Origin: Crocinitomix sp.
GTDB lineage: Bacteria; Bacteroidota; Bacteroidia; Flavobacteriales_D; Crocinitomicaceae
NCBI GenBank assembly: GCA_013138735.1
Contig: WTCE01000033.1
Coordinates: 1-64,000, forward strand
Direction: 5' to 3'
DNA length: 64,000 nt
The notes beneath the pieces were generated by a model. It saw nothing but the letters and a program-made list of their open reading frames with translations, was not told where the DNA came from and made no database searches. Position 1 is the stretch's first letter. Each line of letters opens with the position of its first letter. The translations under genes were made by a program, and so were the position numbers. Shown here one piece after another: positions 1 through 9,107 of this stretch.

Positions 1-120
1 AGAATAAATGAGATTCAAACTAAATTAAATTCTAGACCTAGAAAACGATTTGGGTATGAAAACCCTATATTTATGATGGAAAAATTATTGTTTAACCAAG
101 AAGTTGCATTTGTAACTTGA
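1..120 (+). CDS. IS30-family transposase, C-terminal end (5' part outside window)
   Basis: The first 39 codons read in frame from base 1 to a TGA at 118-120 and give the typical tail of Bacteroidetes IS30-type transposases: an SRPRKRFGYENP segment (residues 11-22), then a hydrophobic FMMEKLLFNQEVAFVT end. In this family the R-P-R-K-x-x-G-x-x-x-P motif lies near the C-terminus of the DDE integrase domain. Only the tail is visible, so intactness cannot be judged. The right end of the element should lie just past base 120, and the opposite-strand gene at 85-384 runs into it. The family call rests on motif recognition alone. Confidence 0.8.
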   Translation, partial: RINEIQTKLNSRPRKRFGYENPIFMMEKLLFNQEVAFVT

Positions 121-384
121 ATTCAGCATATAATTGATGACTTGTGCTTCTAATTTCGGATTAGTTGTTACTAATTCTAATGTGTAGTAGGAGTCGTGCC
201 AAGTAAGACTTATGCTTTCCTTACTAGATATATTATAACAAGTGAACCAATCACATAATCTATCATCTTCCTCGGGTTCAATATTACTATCTAAATCTGT
301 CCCATTTTCTTTTTTAACTATGAAACTTGCTAAATGCTCTAAAGTGCTGGTTTCTAAACGGAAGGGTTCAAATTTTAATTTCAT
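85..384 (-). CDS. small hypothetical protein, 3' end probably replaced by an IS end
   Basis: A 99-residue acidic cytosolic protein with no signal peptide or membrane segment; no family recognised. It starts MKLKFEPFRLETS at a clear ATG and reads plausibly to about residue 87. Its last 11-12 codons and stop are the antisense of the IS30 transposase tail on the plus strand (85-120). I infer the insertion element landed at the end of this gene and supplied a new tail (SSYKCNFLVKQ) and stop. The original C-terminus is probably lost; functional status unknown. Confidence 0.5.
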   Translation of the reverse strand: MKLKFEPFRLETSTLEHLASFIVKKENGTDLDSNIEPEEDDRLCDWFTCYNISSKESISLTWHDSYYTLELVTTNPKLEAQVINYMLNSSYKCNFLVKQ

Positions 385-457
385 CTATTATTTTCAATAA
401 CGATTGTTATAATGCGTTTTATTTTATTTCAATAATAATTCTTGCTTTGTATCTATC

Positions 458-476
458 ATCAATCAATCAATCAATC
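458..476. repeat. ATCA tetranucleotide tract (about 4.75 copies) over a stop codon
   Basis: The plus strand shows ATCA repeated from 458 to 476. It covers the last codons and the TGA stop (463-465) of the lipoprotein gene on the minus strand. Four-base units change reading frame when gained or lost, so slippage would alter only the last few residues. Confidence 0.8.
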
Positions 477-834
477 TGTCCCAAAAGAATGATTTAACAC
501 GCGCTTCAGTGTCAAATGTCTCAGTTGATTTTGCAGTTTCGATTTCTACTTTCTTAACTCTGGCGATTAAAGAGTCCAATGAATTGTTCATTTCCCATGT
601 TCCAATTCCAAAATGAAAAATCTTTTTTTCGCTAGAATCTAAATCCAAAATCAAAGAATCTTTTGTTAAGAATCCTTCAAACTTATGGTATTCGTCTCCA
701 TTGAAAAAGAATTTAATGGATGACTTAGAATCAGCCTTATTCTCTATTTCAATTGTTTGTGCAGGATCACATGAAACAAGAGCAATTCCTAAAACCAGTA
801 ATACTATTAAATTTACTTTCATTTGCCAATGCAT
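463..834 (-). CDS. putative small lipoprotein
   Basis: A 123-residue exported protein. The N-terminus has a basic residue, a hydrophobic run (LIVLLVLGIALV) and a lipobox-like VSC at about residues 20-22, so it should be lipidated by signal peptidase II. A second ATG at 822 (MKVNLIV) may be the true start, giving a more usual signal peptide. The mature part is hydrophilic and matches no family I know. The stop lies inside an ATCA tract. It stands alone, separated by 146 bp from the next gene on the same strand. Confidence 0.6.
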   Translation of the reverse strand: MHWQMKVNLIVLLVLGIALVSCDPAQTIEIENKADSKSSIKFFFNGDEYHKFEGFLTKDSLILDLDSSEKKIFHFGIGTWEMNNSLDSLIARVKKVEIETAKSTETFDTEARVKSFFWDRLID

Positions 835-877
835 AACTCTTGAGTAAAAATAGGCATTTTCTTCGTTTACCGAAAGC

Positions 878-935
878 CGAACTGCATCAGCACTATATTA
901 CAATTGTTGTGAGCTACTGCAGTTAACGCAGTTCG
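878..935. repeat. 8-bp inverted repeat CGAACTGC/GCAGTTCG
   Basis: CGAACTGC at 878-885 and its exact reverse complement at 928-935 flank 42 bp in the gap between two minus-strand genes. On the minus strand this could fold as a long hairpin after the gene at 981-2603 and act as a weak terminator. No clear T-run adjoins it in that direction. Confidence 0.4.
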
Positions 936-980
936 ATTTTACCTTTAATTATTAGGTGTTTAAAAGCACGGTTCCAATTC

Positions 981-2603
981 TCAATTTAGCAAAGGCCAAT
1001 TGTCATACGCTCTGTCAAGATTTGTTTCATCTACATGTGTGATGACCCATTTGTCTTTAGGAGCCTTAACGTCATATTGAATTAATGAACCTCCGGGAAA
1101 CTGGAAATGTGTTTTCAATCTTTCGACATCTTGATTTTCTTTTTTCAAATTTTGAAGTATTTTTTCAGGTTCTTGATTTTCGAATATGGCTATTATACCA
1201 AGGTTTTCGGATGAAAAAACTGCAATACACAAATTTTCACTTCCAGCAAAAACAGACCATGTATTACTTTGAACAATGGGCTGATACTTTTTTGGGACAG
1301 ATACTGGACCTGCAGCACAAGCAAAATTTTTATAAACCCCAGTATTATTCCATCTCATAAAATTTGCTCCTGGTCCAGATATATGAAAAGTCTCTTCTAA
1401 GTTTTTAGCATTATCATTAAGGAAAAGTGTTATTGGTCTGGTAACAATGAGTGATTTTTTTCCGCGGTTAGCTCCACCAGCAGAAAGTAAATAATTTTTA
1501 CCCGCAGAATATATTTCTGGGCAAGCATTTTTGCCATGCCCCATTTTCACAAAATAACCACTCCCTTTTTCAAATAAAAGTTCGGTAATATAATCTGCCG
1601 GACGATATGGCATACAAGCTCCCATTAAAGCATGAGCCTGTCCTTGTCCAATCTCAAAGTTAGTTTTTGCCTCTGGCAAAAAGCTTATCCAAGCTTTCAT
1701 AAAGACAGCGTGATATCCTGTCGTCAATTTATGCCAGTCGGCCCTTTCGTATCTTCTTCTCATAGGAGGGAAATACTTATAATTATAACTTCCAATAGCA
1801 AAACAAAAATTCATGTAATCCAATACATCTCGCGCTTCCTTTCTGATGTTTCCCGAAGCATAAGCCTCCAAGTTTAGTAAGGCCGTGATTGTATATCCAA
1901 CATAAGGCATTGAATTAAATTCATACAGACCATTTGTCTTTATTTCATGTAATAATTCGAATATTTTTGATTCCATCTCATTACTGATGTTATCATATTT
2001 AGGATCGTCATTACCATGAAGTGTTAACCACCTATTTTTTAAATAGCGGGAGCCCTCAGTCATTAGTAAATGATTTTCAGTCTCATGAATCAATCCGAGA
2101 GTTCTAGGGGCAGAGCGTCTGAATTTATTGCCTTCTTCAGTTAATAATACGTTTAGTAAGTGTTCCACGGTTTTCTCATATAACAGTTCAGGCTTATCTC
2201 CAAATTGCCATAAAATAGTAGTGAGTACTGTAAATGTGAAGTCATAGTCTCCATTTGGATTAAGAAACCAAGATGAACCTGAAACACCCCATGGTGTCAT
2301 GCCCATAATGATTTGATTGGTTTCTTGGACGTCTGTTTCTGAATGAAGTCGTGCTAATAAAATACGAGGATTATTAACCTTCCCCCCATTTTTACCATAA
2401 TCCACCGTTTTTTGAGCCCAGACATCAACGATAGAGTCATAAAATTCTGATTTATCATTCCAACTGATTGTTCTTTCATGGGGAACATCAATACCACCAA
2501 AATTCAGTCTTACTTCCGGGATATTTTGAGAATAACTAAAATCAACAGTTACAAATAGCATAATAACGACTATTAGGTTAATTTTCCGATTCTTCATACT
2601 CAT
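981..2603 (-). CDS. secreted protein of unknown function, possibly alpha/alpha-toroid
   Basis: 540 residues with a signal peptide (hydrophobic INLIVVIMLFVTV, cleavage near YSQ, residues 24-26). The middle (about residues 100-330) is rich in helices, aromatic residues and His/Trp/Arg (HETENHLLMTEGSRYL, PPMRRRYERADWHK), which recalls alpha/alpha-toroid polysaccharide lyases and hydrolases. The last 200 residues look beta-rich and could be an accessory sandwich. No catalytic signature can be assigned with certainty. It is not in an obvious polysaccharide locus. An ATG two codons in (MKNRKIN) is an alternative start. Confidence 0.55.
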   Translation of the reverse strand: MSMKNRKINLIVVIMLFVTVDFSYSQNIPEVRLNFGGIDVPHERTISWNDKSEFYDSIVDVWAQKTVDYGKNGGKVNNPRILLARLHSETDVQETNQIIMGMTPWGVSGSSWFLNPNGDYDFTFTVLTTILWQFGDKPELLYEKTVEHLLNVLLTEEGNKFRRSAPRTLGLIHETENHLLMTEGSRYLKNRWLTLHGNDDPKYDNISNEMESKIFELLHEIKTNGLYEFNSMPYVGYTITALLNLEAYASGNIRKEARDVLDYMNFCFAIGSYNYKYFPPMRRRYERADWHKLTTGYHAVFMKAWISFLPEAKTNFEIGQGQAHALMGACMPYRPADYITELLFEKGSGYFVKMGHGKNACPEIYSAGKNYLLSAGGANRGKKSLIVTRPITLFLNDNAKNLEETFHISGPGANFMRWNNTGVYKNFACAAGPVSVPKKYQPIVQSNTWSVFAGSENLCIAVFSSENLGIIAIFENQEPEKILQNLKKENQDVERLKTHFQFPGGSLIQYDVKAPKDKWVITHVDETNLDRAYDNWPLLN

Positions 2604-2648
2604 AATTTTATCTTGGCTAAACTGCGTTTTAAAGCAACTCAGGTTTTG

Positions 2649-3110
2649 TCAAACGTATTTATCAAGGATTGCTTTTATTTCTAGATTTCTTTTCGACATT
2701 AATACAACTTCTTTCTCTTCTCCTTTTATTCCTGTAAATCTAACATGTAGCTTTGAAAATATGCGTCCATCCTTTAGTTCTGTATTAGTTAAAGTAGTCA
2801 ATGGAATTATATGTAGTAAATCATTTTTCTTTGCTATAAATGCCAAGAATAAGTAAGTTTTGAGAACAAGTTCTTTATCTGTAATTATGATATGTAATAC
2901 TTTACTGGCTCCACCAAATTTTGATCCAAATGACTTTGTCGAATAACCTGAAGCAGATTTTTCAGAATAAGCGACATTGCTTAAATCAAGATTTTCAAAC
3001 ATTTTTATTGCTGCTTTTCCCCGAATAAAGAAAATGGACACCATGCTTACTGCCAAAACTAGCCAAATGTAGATAAAATACTTATCCAAAAATTCTGTAA
3101 ACTGTTCCAT
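2649..3110 (-). CDS. small membrane-anchored protein, PH-like C-terminal part
   Basis: 153 residues: one transmembrane segment at about 12-30 (YIWLVLAVSMVSIFFI), then a soluble part of alternating beta strands. That part contains the pattern DKELVLKTYLF...HIIPLTTLTNTEL, which resembles bacterial PH-like domains. No enzyme motif. It lies 45 bp upstream of the 540-residue secreted protein on the same strand and may be cotranscribed with it. Function unknown. Confidence 0.5.
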   Translation of the reverse strand: MEQFTEFLDKYFIYIWLVLAVSMVSIFFIRGKAAIKMFENLDLSNVAYSEKSASGYSTKSFGSKFGGASKVLHIIITDKELVLKTYLFLAFIAKKNDLLHIIPLTTLTNTELKDGRIFSKLHVRFTGIKGEEKEVVLMSKRNLEIKAILDKYV

Positions 3111-3175
3111 AGTTTATATGTTATGGGTACTAATTTACTGAATCAAAAGGACTTTTATCTTTTGTCTTATAAGAC

Positions 3176-5437
3176 TTAAATTTTGACACCTAGAACGCAT
3201 ACATCATCTAATTGATCATAATCTTGATGCCAGTTTTCAAATACTTCCTTTAAAACTTCTTTCTGTTTTTCCATAGATTTTGAGGTGATAGAAAGAAGCA
3301 ATTTTTTTAGATTGTTTGCTTTGAATTTTTTGCCCTTTTCACCACCAAACTGATCTGCAAACCCGTCTGAGAAAATGTAAATTTGATCACCAGCGTTTAA
3401 TTTCAGTATATACGTTTTGAATGGAGTTGATTGATGAAATACACCAATGGGTTGTCGATCTCCTTTTATTTCTATGAAGTTCTGCTCTTCGTTAAAACTG
3501 GTTCTTATTTTATCTGTGGCTTCAATTTCTGGTTGAACATCAAAACCTTCACTTGAACCTCTAATTATCCAAATTGGGTTATTCGCGCCACTCCATTGCA
3601 ATTCTTTGGTTTTCTTATTCAAGGCGCAGATAGAGATATCCATTCCATCTTTCACCGTTTCACCTCTTTTTCCTAATTGGGATATGACAAGTTCTCTTGT
3701 CCGATCTAGTAATAACCCTGTGTCTCGAATGTTCTCTTCCTTGAGTGCCTTAGTAAGTGCATTTGAACAAACTAGTGATACGAGCGCACCTGGCACACCG
3801 TGACCTGTGCAATCGGCAACACTGTAATAAACCCAGTCTGGATCAAAGTTGGCAACCTCCATCCAAAAGAAGTCACCAGCTACAATATCTTTAGGTTGGT
3901 AGTAAACGAAACTTTCACCAAGATTCGCCGATATTTCATCTAATGGTGGTAATACGGCATTTTGTATGTGCTTGGCATAACGAATAGAATCTTGGATATC
4001 TTGATGGTGATTTTCTAGCTGTGAATGCACTTTAGAGATTTCTATTTTTTGATTTTCAATCTCAATTTTTTGTTTTCTTACAACACGTAGTCGGTTAAAT
4101 GTAAAAACTAAAAAGAGTAGCAATAAGCAAGCTGATCCAATTATAAAATATCCAAGAAGTTTTTCTTTGCGGCCTTCTTCTTTTTTTAGATCTATTATTC
4201 GGTTATTATCAGCTTCTTGAACGAGTAATTCTGTTTCATTTTTCTTTGACATTTCTCTGTAAAGAAATTCTCTTCGATCAGCAAATCCGTTAATACTATC
4301 TCTTAATCTAATGTGAGTTTTGTAATGGTCATAAGCATTAACTGGATCAGCTAGGGATTTATAACCCACGTAAAGTGCATAGTGCATATTGTTTCGCGAT
4401 CCCAAGCTAATTCGTTCATTTTCTAGGAGTTCATTTGCACTTTCGAAATACGTTTTAAGTTCCTTTGATTGATCAGTTTGTGCTAAGAATTTTATTTTAG
4501 AAATTAACGCTCCTACTTTGATGTCCGGAAAATTAAATCGATTGGATTCGTCAAGTGCTAGATTATAAAATTGTGAAGCTTTTTTGAGTGAGTCGAGGGC
4601 TAAATACCCATCTCCCAGATGTTGATAAATATAGAATTGAGAACGACTCTCATTTTGTGAAGAAGGAGAGTTCTTTATCAATTGATCGTTTATATGATAA
4701 GCTTCTAAATAATGAGTAAGAGCCAAGGAATCTTCGCCTAAAGCACTATATTGGATTCCAATAAAATTATGACAGTTGACAATGCCTCGTATGTGATTGA
4801 GCTGTTCTTTAATTTCTAGACTTCGGTATAAATACTCAAGTGCCTTATCTTTTTGGCCCATTGTAGAATAAACCATGCCAATATTAATAAGTATGGCGGA
4901 ACTCCCTATCGTATCTTTTTCTTCAATAAATTTTGAGTAGCTCATCTTGAAAAAAGCAATAGCCTCATTGTAATTACGAAGACTTTTATGACTTCTCGCA
5001 ATACGATTCGTTAGCGTGGCGGGTGCCCTAATTCCTCTGTCTTCTATTTCTAGCAAAAATTGTTCAAGAATTTGTAGACCTTCAAAGTCATTCTGATGCT
5101 GACTATGAACTTCTCTCGCTAATGTTACAGCTCTCAAGGAGACACGAAACAAAGGGTCGCTTTCAGTTAATTCAGTCTTTGCTTTTCGCAAATCAGCAAG
5201 TTCTGTGATCAGAGGATTCAGTTCATTTAAAGCTTGGTCAATATCATAACCTTGAAGGATTTCAATAGCTGACAATTGCGCTCGCCATTGAATAGTATCT
5301 GCTGTACTCGGGTTATCGACTAAGCTCCGCAAACTGTCTAGCGTCTTTACATCTTCAGAACTAAAGTCTTGACCAATGCTTACGTAAGCAACTGATAGCA
5401 AATGTGCCAAGGTTAATATGAGGGACTTCATATTCAT
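3176..5437 (-). CDS. TPR-membrane-SpoIIE (PP2C-type) phosphatase
   Basis: 753 residues. A signal peptide (MNMKSLILTLAHLLSVAYVSIGQ) is followed by about 350 residues of TPR helices (for example KALEYLYRSLEIKEQ), a transmembrane segment near 425-447, a coiled coil, and a C-terminal SpoIIE/PP2C phosphatase domain. The domain keeps its metal-binding motifs: VAGDFFW, DCTGHGVPGALVS, NGMDIS-type KDGMDISICAL, and a final DGFADQFGG and DDVC. The TPR sensor should face the periplasm and the phosphatase the cytoplasm, acting on a Ser/Thr-phosphorylated partner not found here. Its ATG overlaps the stop of the upstream paralogue (ATGA at 5434-5437), so the two are translationally coupled. Confidence 0.9.
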   Translation of the reverse strand: MNMKSLILTLAHLLSVAYVSIGQDFSSEDVKTLDSLRSLVDNPSTADTIQWRAQLSAIEILQGYDIDQALNELNPLITELADLRKAKTELTESDPLFRVSLRAVTLAREVHSQHQNDFEGLQILEQFLLEIEDRGIRAPATLTNRIARSHKSLRNYNEAIAFFKMSYSKFIEEKDTIGSSAILINIGMVYSTMGQKDKALEYLYRSLEIKEQLNHIRGIVNCHNFIGIQYSALGEDSLALTHYLEAYHINDQLIKNSPSSQNESRSQFYIYQHLGDGYLALDSLKKASQFYNLALDESNRFNFPDIKVGALISKIKFLAQTDQSKELKTYFESANELLENERISLGSRNNMHYALYVGYKSLADPVNAYDHYKTHIRLRDSINGFADRREFLYREMSKKNETELLVQEADNNRIIDLKKEEGRKEKLLGYFIIGSACLLLLFLVFTFNRLRVVRKQKIEIENQKIEISKVHSQLENHHQDIQDSIRYAKHIQNAVLPPLDEISANLGESFVYYQPKDIVAGDFFWMEVANFDPDWVYYSVADCTGHGVPGALVSLVCSNALTKALKEENIRDTGLLLDRTRELVISQLGKRGETVKDGMDISICALNKKTKELQWSGANNPIWIIRGSSEGFDVQPEIEATDKIRTSFNEEQNFIEIKGDRQPIGVFHQSTPFKTYILKLNAGDQIYIFSDGFADQFGGEKGKKFKANNLKKLLLSITSKSMEKQKEVLKEVFENWHQDYDQLDDVCVLGVKI

Positions 5438-7674
5438 AGTGTAACTCCAATTAGGCAGACGTCATCCACTTGTTCCATATCTCCCTGCCATTTCCTAAAT
5501 TCTCTTTCTAAATCGACTTGCATGTCAGCTCCAGATCTATCATAATTTTTTTTGATGAAATCTTTGAGGCGTTTTGCTTTTAATTTTTTATTATGGACTC
5601 CACTTTCTTTATCACCACCAAACTGATCCTGATATCCATCCGTAAGCAGAAAAATCTGATCACCCTTCATAAGTTGCGCGTGGTGTGTTTTGAAAGGTTT
5701 TATATCTGCAACTTTCCCAATTGGTTGCCGATCGCCCTTAATCACTTCAATTTGATCCGATTCCTTGCGTAATATCCAGAGGGGATTGTTTGCGCCACTC
5801 CATTCAACCATTCCTGATTCTGTATCAAGAGCACAAAGCGATATATCCATGCCATTATTTATTCCATGATCTCCTTTATTCAATTTTTGAATCACTATTT
5901 CTCGCGTCCTGTCGAGTAGTGCCCCTGTTGCAAGCTGATGATCTTCTAGCAACGCTTTACTCAAGGCTGTGGAACAGATAACACTTATCATTGCGCCCGG
6001 CACTCCATGTCCAGTACAATCTGCAGCAGCGAAATAAACATATCCTTTTCTTTTGACTGTTGTTTCCATCCAATAAAAATCACCCGAAACGATATCCTTC
6101 GGCAAAAACAGTATAAATGAATCATTAAAAGTCTGGTCAATAGATTCTGACGAAGGAAGCATGGATTCCTGAATTCTTAGCGCATAATTAATGGAATCTG
6201 TTATTTCTTTATGCTGTTCGAAAAGGATTTGGTGTGTGTCCTCAATGTCTTCTTTTTGCTCAGCAATTTTGCGATTTAAAATTCTTGTTTGTCTTAGTTT
6301 AAACACCACAATTAAAAGTAAAACGGCCAATAATACACCACCCAAAATTGAAACAAGCGAAACCATTTTCTCATGCTCGTTGGCCTTGTCTTCCAAGGCG
6401 ACATTCTGTTCCTGTTCCTTTGCTAGGAGCCGCTCATCCTGTTCAAAATCGAGTTTACTCTGTAATTCGGTCAATTCTTCTGAGAATGATCCAACTGAGA
6501 GGCTATCCGCGGTTTCAATGTACAATTCGTAAGTTTCCAAAGCTTTCTCATCTTGCCCAGCTTCCTTAAACGTACTATGCATAACGTATGTCGCATGCGT
6601 TATTTTTTCCAATTTCTGTGATTGGATAGCAAAATCCAATCCTCTCTCTCCATAACTCAGAGCTTTATTTAAATCCCCTTGTTCTCTATATACGATACTG
6701 ATATTACAGTTTAGACTTGATAAAACTCCCGAATCATTAATTTGCTCTCCAAATTCCAACCCTTCTTTATAGTATAAAAGACCTTTCTCGTAATCTTTTT
6801 TTGTCACGTAGATTTTGCCTATATTATTCAAGGTATTTGCTATTCCAAGTAACCTTGACAATTCTCGCTTTATCTCAAGACTACGTTCGTAATAAACTAA
6901 AGCGCCATCAAGATCACCTTCATCACTAACAATCTTGCCCAAATTATTTAAAGATGATGCAAGTACGCTGTTATTTCCATTCTTCTCAGTCAGCGCAATT
7001 GATTTACGATAATAGCGCTTTGCCATGTCTGTTTGATCCGTCATCTCATAGATACGCCCTATCAGATGTAATGAACGTTCCTGTCCTTCTTTAAGCCCTA
7101 AATTATTATAAATATTTAGGCTCATGAAATTCAATTCAAGGGCTTTCGCATAATCTGTCTTCCAGATATATGGGTCACTCATGTTTCTAAGTGCATCCGC
7201 CACACCTACATAATCGTTTAATTCTTTTTTAAGGGCGATAACTTTAAGGTTAACTTCAATGGCCTCATCACTTTTACCAAGGTTGCCATAACAAACTCCA
7301 AGGTTATTCAGGGCATCTCCAATCAATTTTTGATCACCCGCTTGCTCACTCAATTCAAGAGAAAGTTCGAAATATTCACTGGCTTTTAAACTCATTCCCT
7401 GAACACCAAAGGATATCCCCTGCATATTTCTTGCAAGTGCCTGTTTACGTAGGTCTTCTATCTCAAGCGCAAAATCATGCATGAGACTAGCATAATAAAA
7501 GCCTGAATCGGGTTGAGTGAATAAGAAACCGTTGTAGGTTACTTTACGAATAGCTTCCATTCTTACTGAATCTGCTCCGCTTACATCCTCCCAAACATTT
7601 AAAAGGCTATCAACATTTATTTGCGCTTGTAAATAAAGAGGCGCACAAAGCAGGATGAGGACTATTTTCTTCAG
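5434..7674 (-). CDS. TPR-membrane-SpoIIE phosphatase, probable CTG start
   Basis: Same architecture as its downstream neighbour: TPR repeats, transmembrane helix (LVSILGGVLLAVLLLIVVF), coiled coil, SpoIIE/PP2C domain with SGDFYWME, DCTGHGVPGAMIS, NGMDISLCAL and DGYQDQFGG. The first ATG (7560) gives 708 residues that begin inside the conserved periplasmic region. The frame stays open for 38 more codons and encodes a good signal peptide (KKIVLILLCAPLYLQAQ) followed by INVDSLLNVWEDV, the usual start of these proteins. No ATG, GTG or TTG lies there; CTG at 7674 is the best start, giving 746 residues. A TAnnTTTG-like box at 7701-7708 fits this start. Confidence 0.85.
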   Translation of the reverse strand: MKKIVLILLCAPLYLQAQINVDSLLNVWEDVSGADSVRMEAIRKVTYNGFLFTQPDSGFYYASLMHDFALEIEDLRKQALARNMQGISFGVQGMSLKASEYFELSLELSEQAGDQKLIGDALNNLGVCYGNLGKSDEAIEVNLKVIALKKELNDYVGVADALRNMSDPYIWKTDYAKALELNFMSLNIYNNLGLKEGQERSLHLIGRIYEMTDQTDMAKRYYRKSIALTEKNGNNSVLASSLNNLGKIVSDEGDLDGALVYYERSLEIKRELSRLLGIANTLNNIGKIYVTKKDYEKGLLYYKEGLEFGEQINDSGVLSSLNCNISIVYREQGDLNKALSYGERGLDFAIQSQKLEKITHATYVMHSTFKEAGQDEKALETYELYIETADSLSVGSFSEELTELQSKLDFEQDERLLAKEQEQNVALEDKANEHEKMVSLVSILGGVLLAVLLLIVVFKLRQTRILNRKIAEQKEDIEDTHQILFEQHKEITDSINYALRIQESMLPSSESIDQTFNDSFILFLPKDIVSGDFYWMETTVKRKGYVYFAAADCTGHGVPGAMISVICSTALSKALLEDHQLATGALLDRTREIVIQKLNKGDHGINNGMDISLCALDTESGMVEWSGANNPLWILRKESDQIEVIKGDRQPIGKVADIKPFKTHHAQLMKGDQIFLLTDGYQDQFGGDKESGVHNKKLKAKRLKDFIKKNYDRSGADMQVDLEREFRKWQGDMEQVDDVCLIGVTL

Positions 7675-7700
7675 TTTATAGGCTTAATCAGTTAGGAACC

Positions 7701-7708
7701 TAAATATA
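7701..7708 (-). promoter_or_regulatory. candidate -7 box for the SpoIIE pair
   Basis: On the minus strand the sequence is TATATTTA, one mismatch from the Bacteroidetes TAnnTTTG consensus. Transcription would begin about 20 bases before the proposed CTG start at 7674. No convincing -33 TTG element is present. Confidence 0.35.
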
Positions 7709-7838
7709 TGAAAAATAGATAAGTAGCTGCCATGAATTTTATATGATTCCCATATTTTTTTCTGGAACGTAAGCGTTGATTTCTGCTATAAATGCAGCTG
7801 ATTTGTCCATTAATATGAACACGGAACCATTCAATATC

Positions 7839-8324
7839 TTAGAGTACATTTGGCGTTTTTTTCATTTTTATAAAAATGATAGTTAATATCAGGATAATCA
7901 ACACGCAAGTTATGGATATGTTTTTTTTACCTAGATTGACTGGTGTGTTCTTACATTCAAAATCATAGAAACTATGCCAGCGTGAGTCCAAAGTTGAAAC
8001 AGAACCACGTCTGATAGGTCCATCATTGCTGCTGACACCAACAGTTAAACTATCTCCCGGTTCAACTCTTAGATCAAAGTTTCCATAGTCAAAACATTCC
8101 CAGAAGCTAGCGCTAATCTTAAAGCTTTTTTCGTGCTCGTTCAGATAGAGGTTATACGAGGTAGATCGTCCCCTTGAGTCGTGCCGATTAAGACTATTAA
8201 AAGTTCCAAAATAATACGTAAGGTTATTTTTATTTACATCTTCCGTCAATAGCGATTTTATCAGGAGAAGTGATAAACCGCAAACTATAATCCAGTATAG
8301 ATTCCTAAATTTCATTTTTTGCAA
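7839..8324 (-). CDS. hypothetical protein with two membrane segments
   Basis: 161 residues with an N-terminal hydrophobic helix (about 9-23), a middle domain of about 95 residues rich in aromatic residues and serine, and a C-terminal transmembrane helix (ITCVLIILILTIIFI) with a short basic tail. The middle part should be periplasmic. It includes paired cysteines (SFWECFDYG and FECKNTP) that could form a disulfide. No family recognised. The second ATG (MKFRNLYW) is an equally good start. Confidence 0.5.
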   Translation of the reverse strand: MQKMKFRNLYWIIVCGLSLLLIKSLLTEDVNKNNLTYYFGTFNSLNRHDSRGRSTSYNLYLNEHEKSFKISASFWECFDYGNFDLRVEPGDSLTVGVSSNDGPIRRGSVSTLDSRWHSFYDFECKNTPVNLGKKNISITCVLIILILTIIFIKMKKTPNVL

Positions 8325-8400
8325 TATAAACTATGGTGATATAACACATTTTCAGTTCTTCCATCTTACAATGTCTCTGCCGCTATTACATATTCCAAAC

Positions 8401-9093
8401 TTATCCTAATAACTCAGCATACCTTGCTCGAATCACTTCAGAATCTGCCCCTTTTTGATACAATTTAAAAGCCGCGTAATTAGCCCGACTCACTCTCAGC
8501 CATGAACGCCCAATATACTTCCGAGTGCTAATTAAAATGGGTTTGTTAATGACCGCCAATTTTTTGGTTTTCATCAATTTTTCAATGATCGGATATTCTT
8601 CCATCACTACCATTTCCTCATTATATCTGCCCAATGCTTCAAAAACGCTTTTACGAATGAAAAGTGATTGATCTCCGCCGCGTGAAACGAGCCAGTAAAA
8701 TTGTGAGAAAAACTGGTTGAGCCGTAACATAAATGGGCCATTTTCAAATTCGCTTTTATAGCAAACGGCATCATATCCTTTTTCTAAATAGGCTTTGCCA
8801 TCTTCATAAAATTCCAAAGGAGGCAAGGTGTCGGCATGAACGAAATAGAGGATGTCATGCTGCGCGATTTTTGCGCCTTCATTCATCTGTTTTGCGCGCG
8901 AAGATTCGCATGCGATTGCTTTTACACCATAGCTTTTAGCCAATTCCAAGGTGATGTCATTACTGCCGCCATCAACCACAATTATTTCAAGCTTGTGATT
9001 TTCCTGCGTAAGTAATCGCTCAAGCAATCGTCCAAGGACTTGCGACTCATTAAGAGTTGGTATAATTATAGTTATATTCACTTTAGTAGACAT
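8401..9093 (-). CDS. family 2 glycosyltransferase, TIGR04283 type
   Basis: 230 residues of GT-A fold. It has ITIIIPTLNES at the N-terminus, VDGGSNDIT in the nucleotide-binding region, HADTLPP as the DxD-type metal site, and SRGGDQSLFIRK and MEEYPIIEKL later. These fit the TIGR04283 group (rSAM/selenodomain-associated, also called arsenosugar-type glycosyltransferase), which is about this long. Its start lies only 14 bp from the start of a divergent DUF547 gene, a neighbour often seen with this group. The radical SAM partner is not in the window. Acceptor sugar or lipid unknown. Confidence 0.8.
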   Translation of the reverse strand: MSTKVNITIIIPTLNESQVLGRLLERLLTQENHKLEIIVVDGGSNDITLELAKSYGVKAIACESSRAKQMNEGAKIAQHDILYFVHADTLPPLEFYEDGKAYLEKGYDAVCYKSEFENGPFMLRLNQFFSQFYWLVSRGGDQSLFIRKSVFEALGRYNEEMVVMEEYPIIEKLMKTKKLAVINKPILISTRKYIGRSWLRVSRANYAAFKLYQKGADSEVIRARYAELLG

Positions 9094-9107
9094 TAAAATT
9101 AGCGAAA

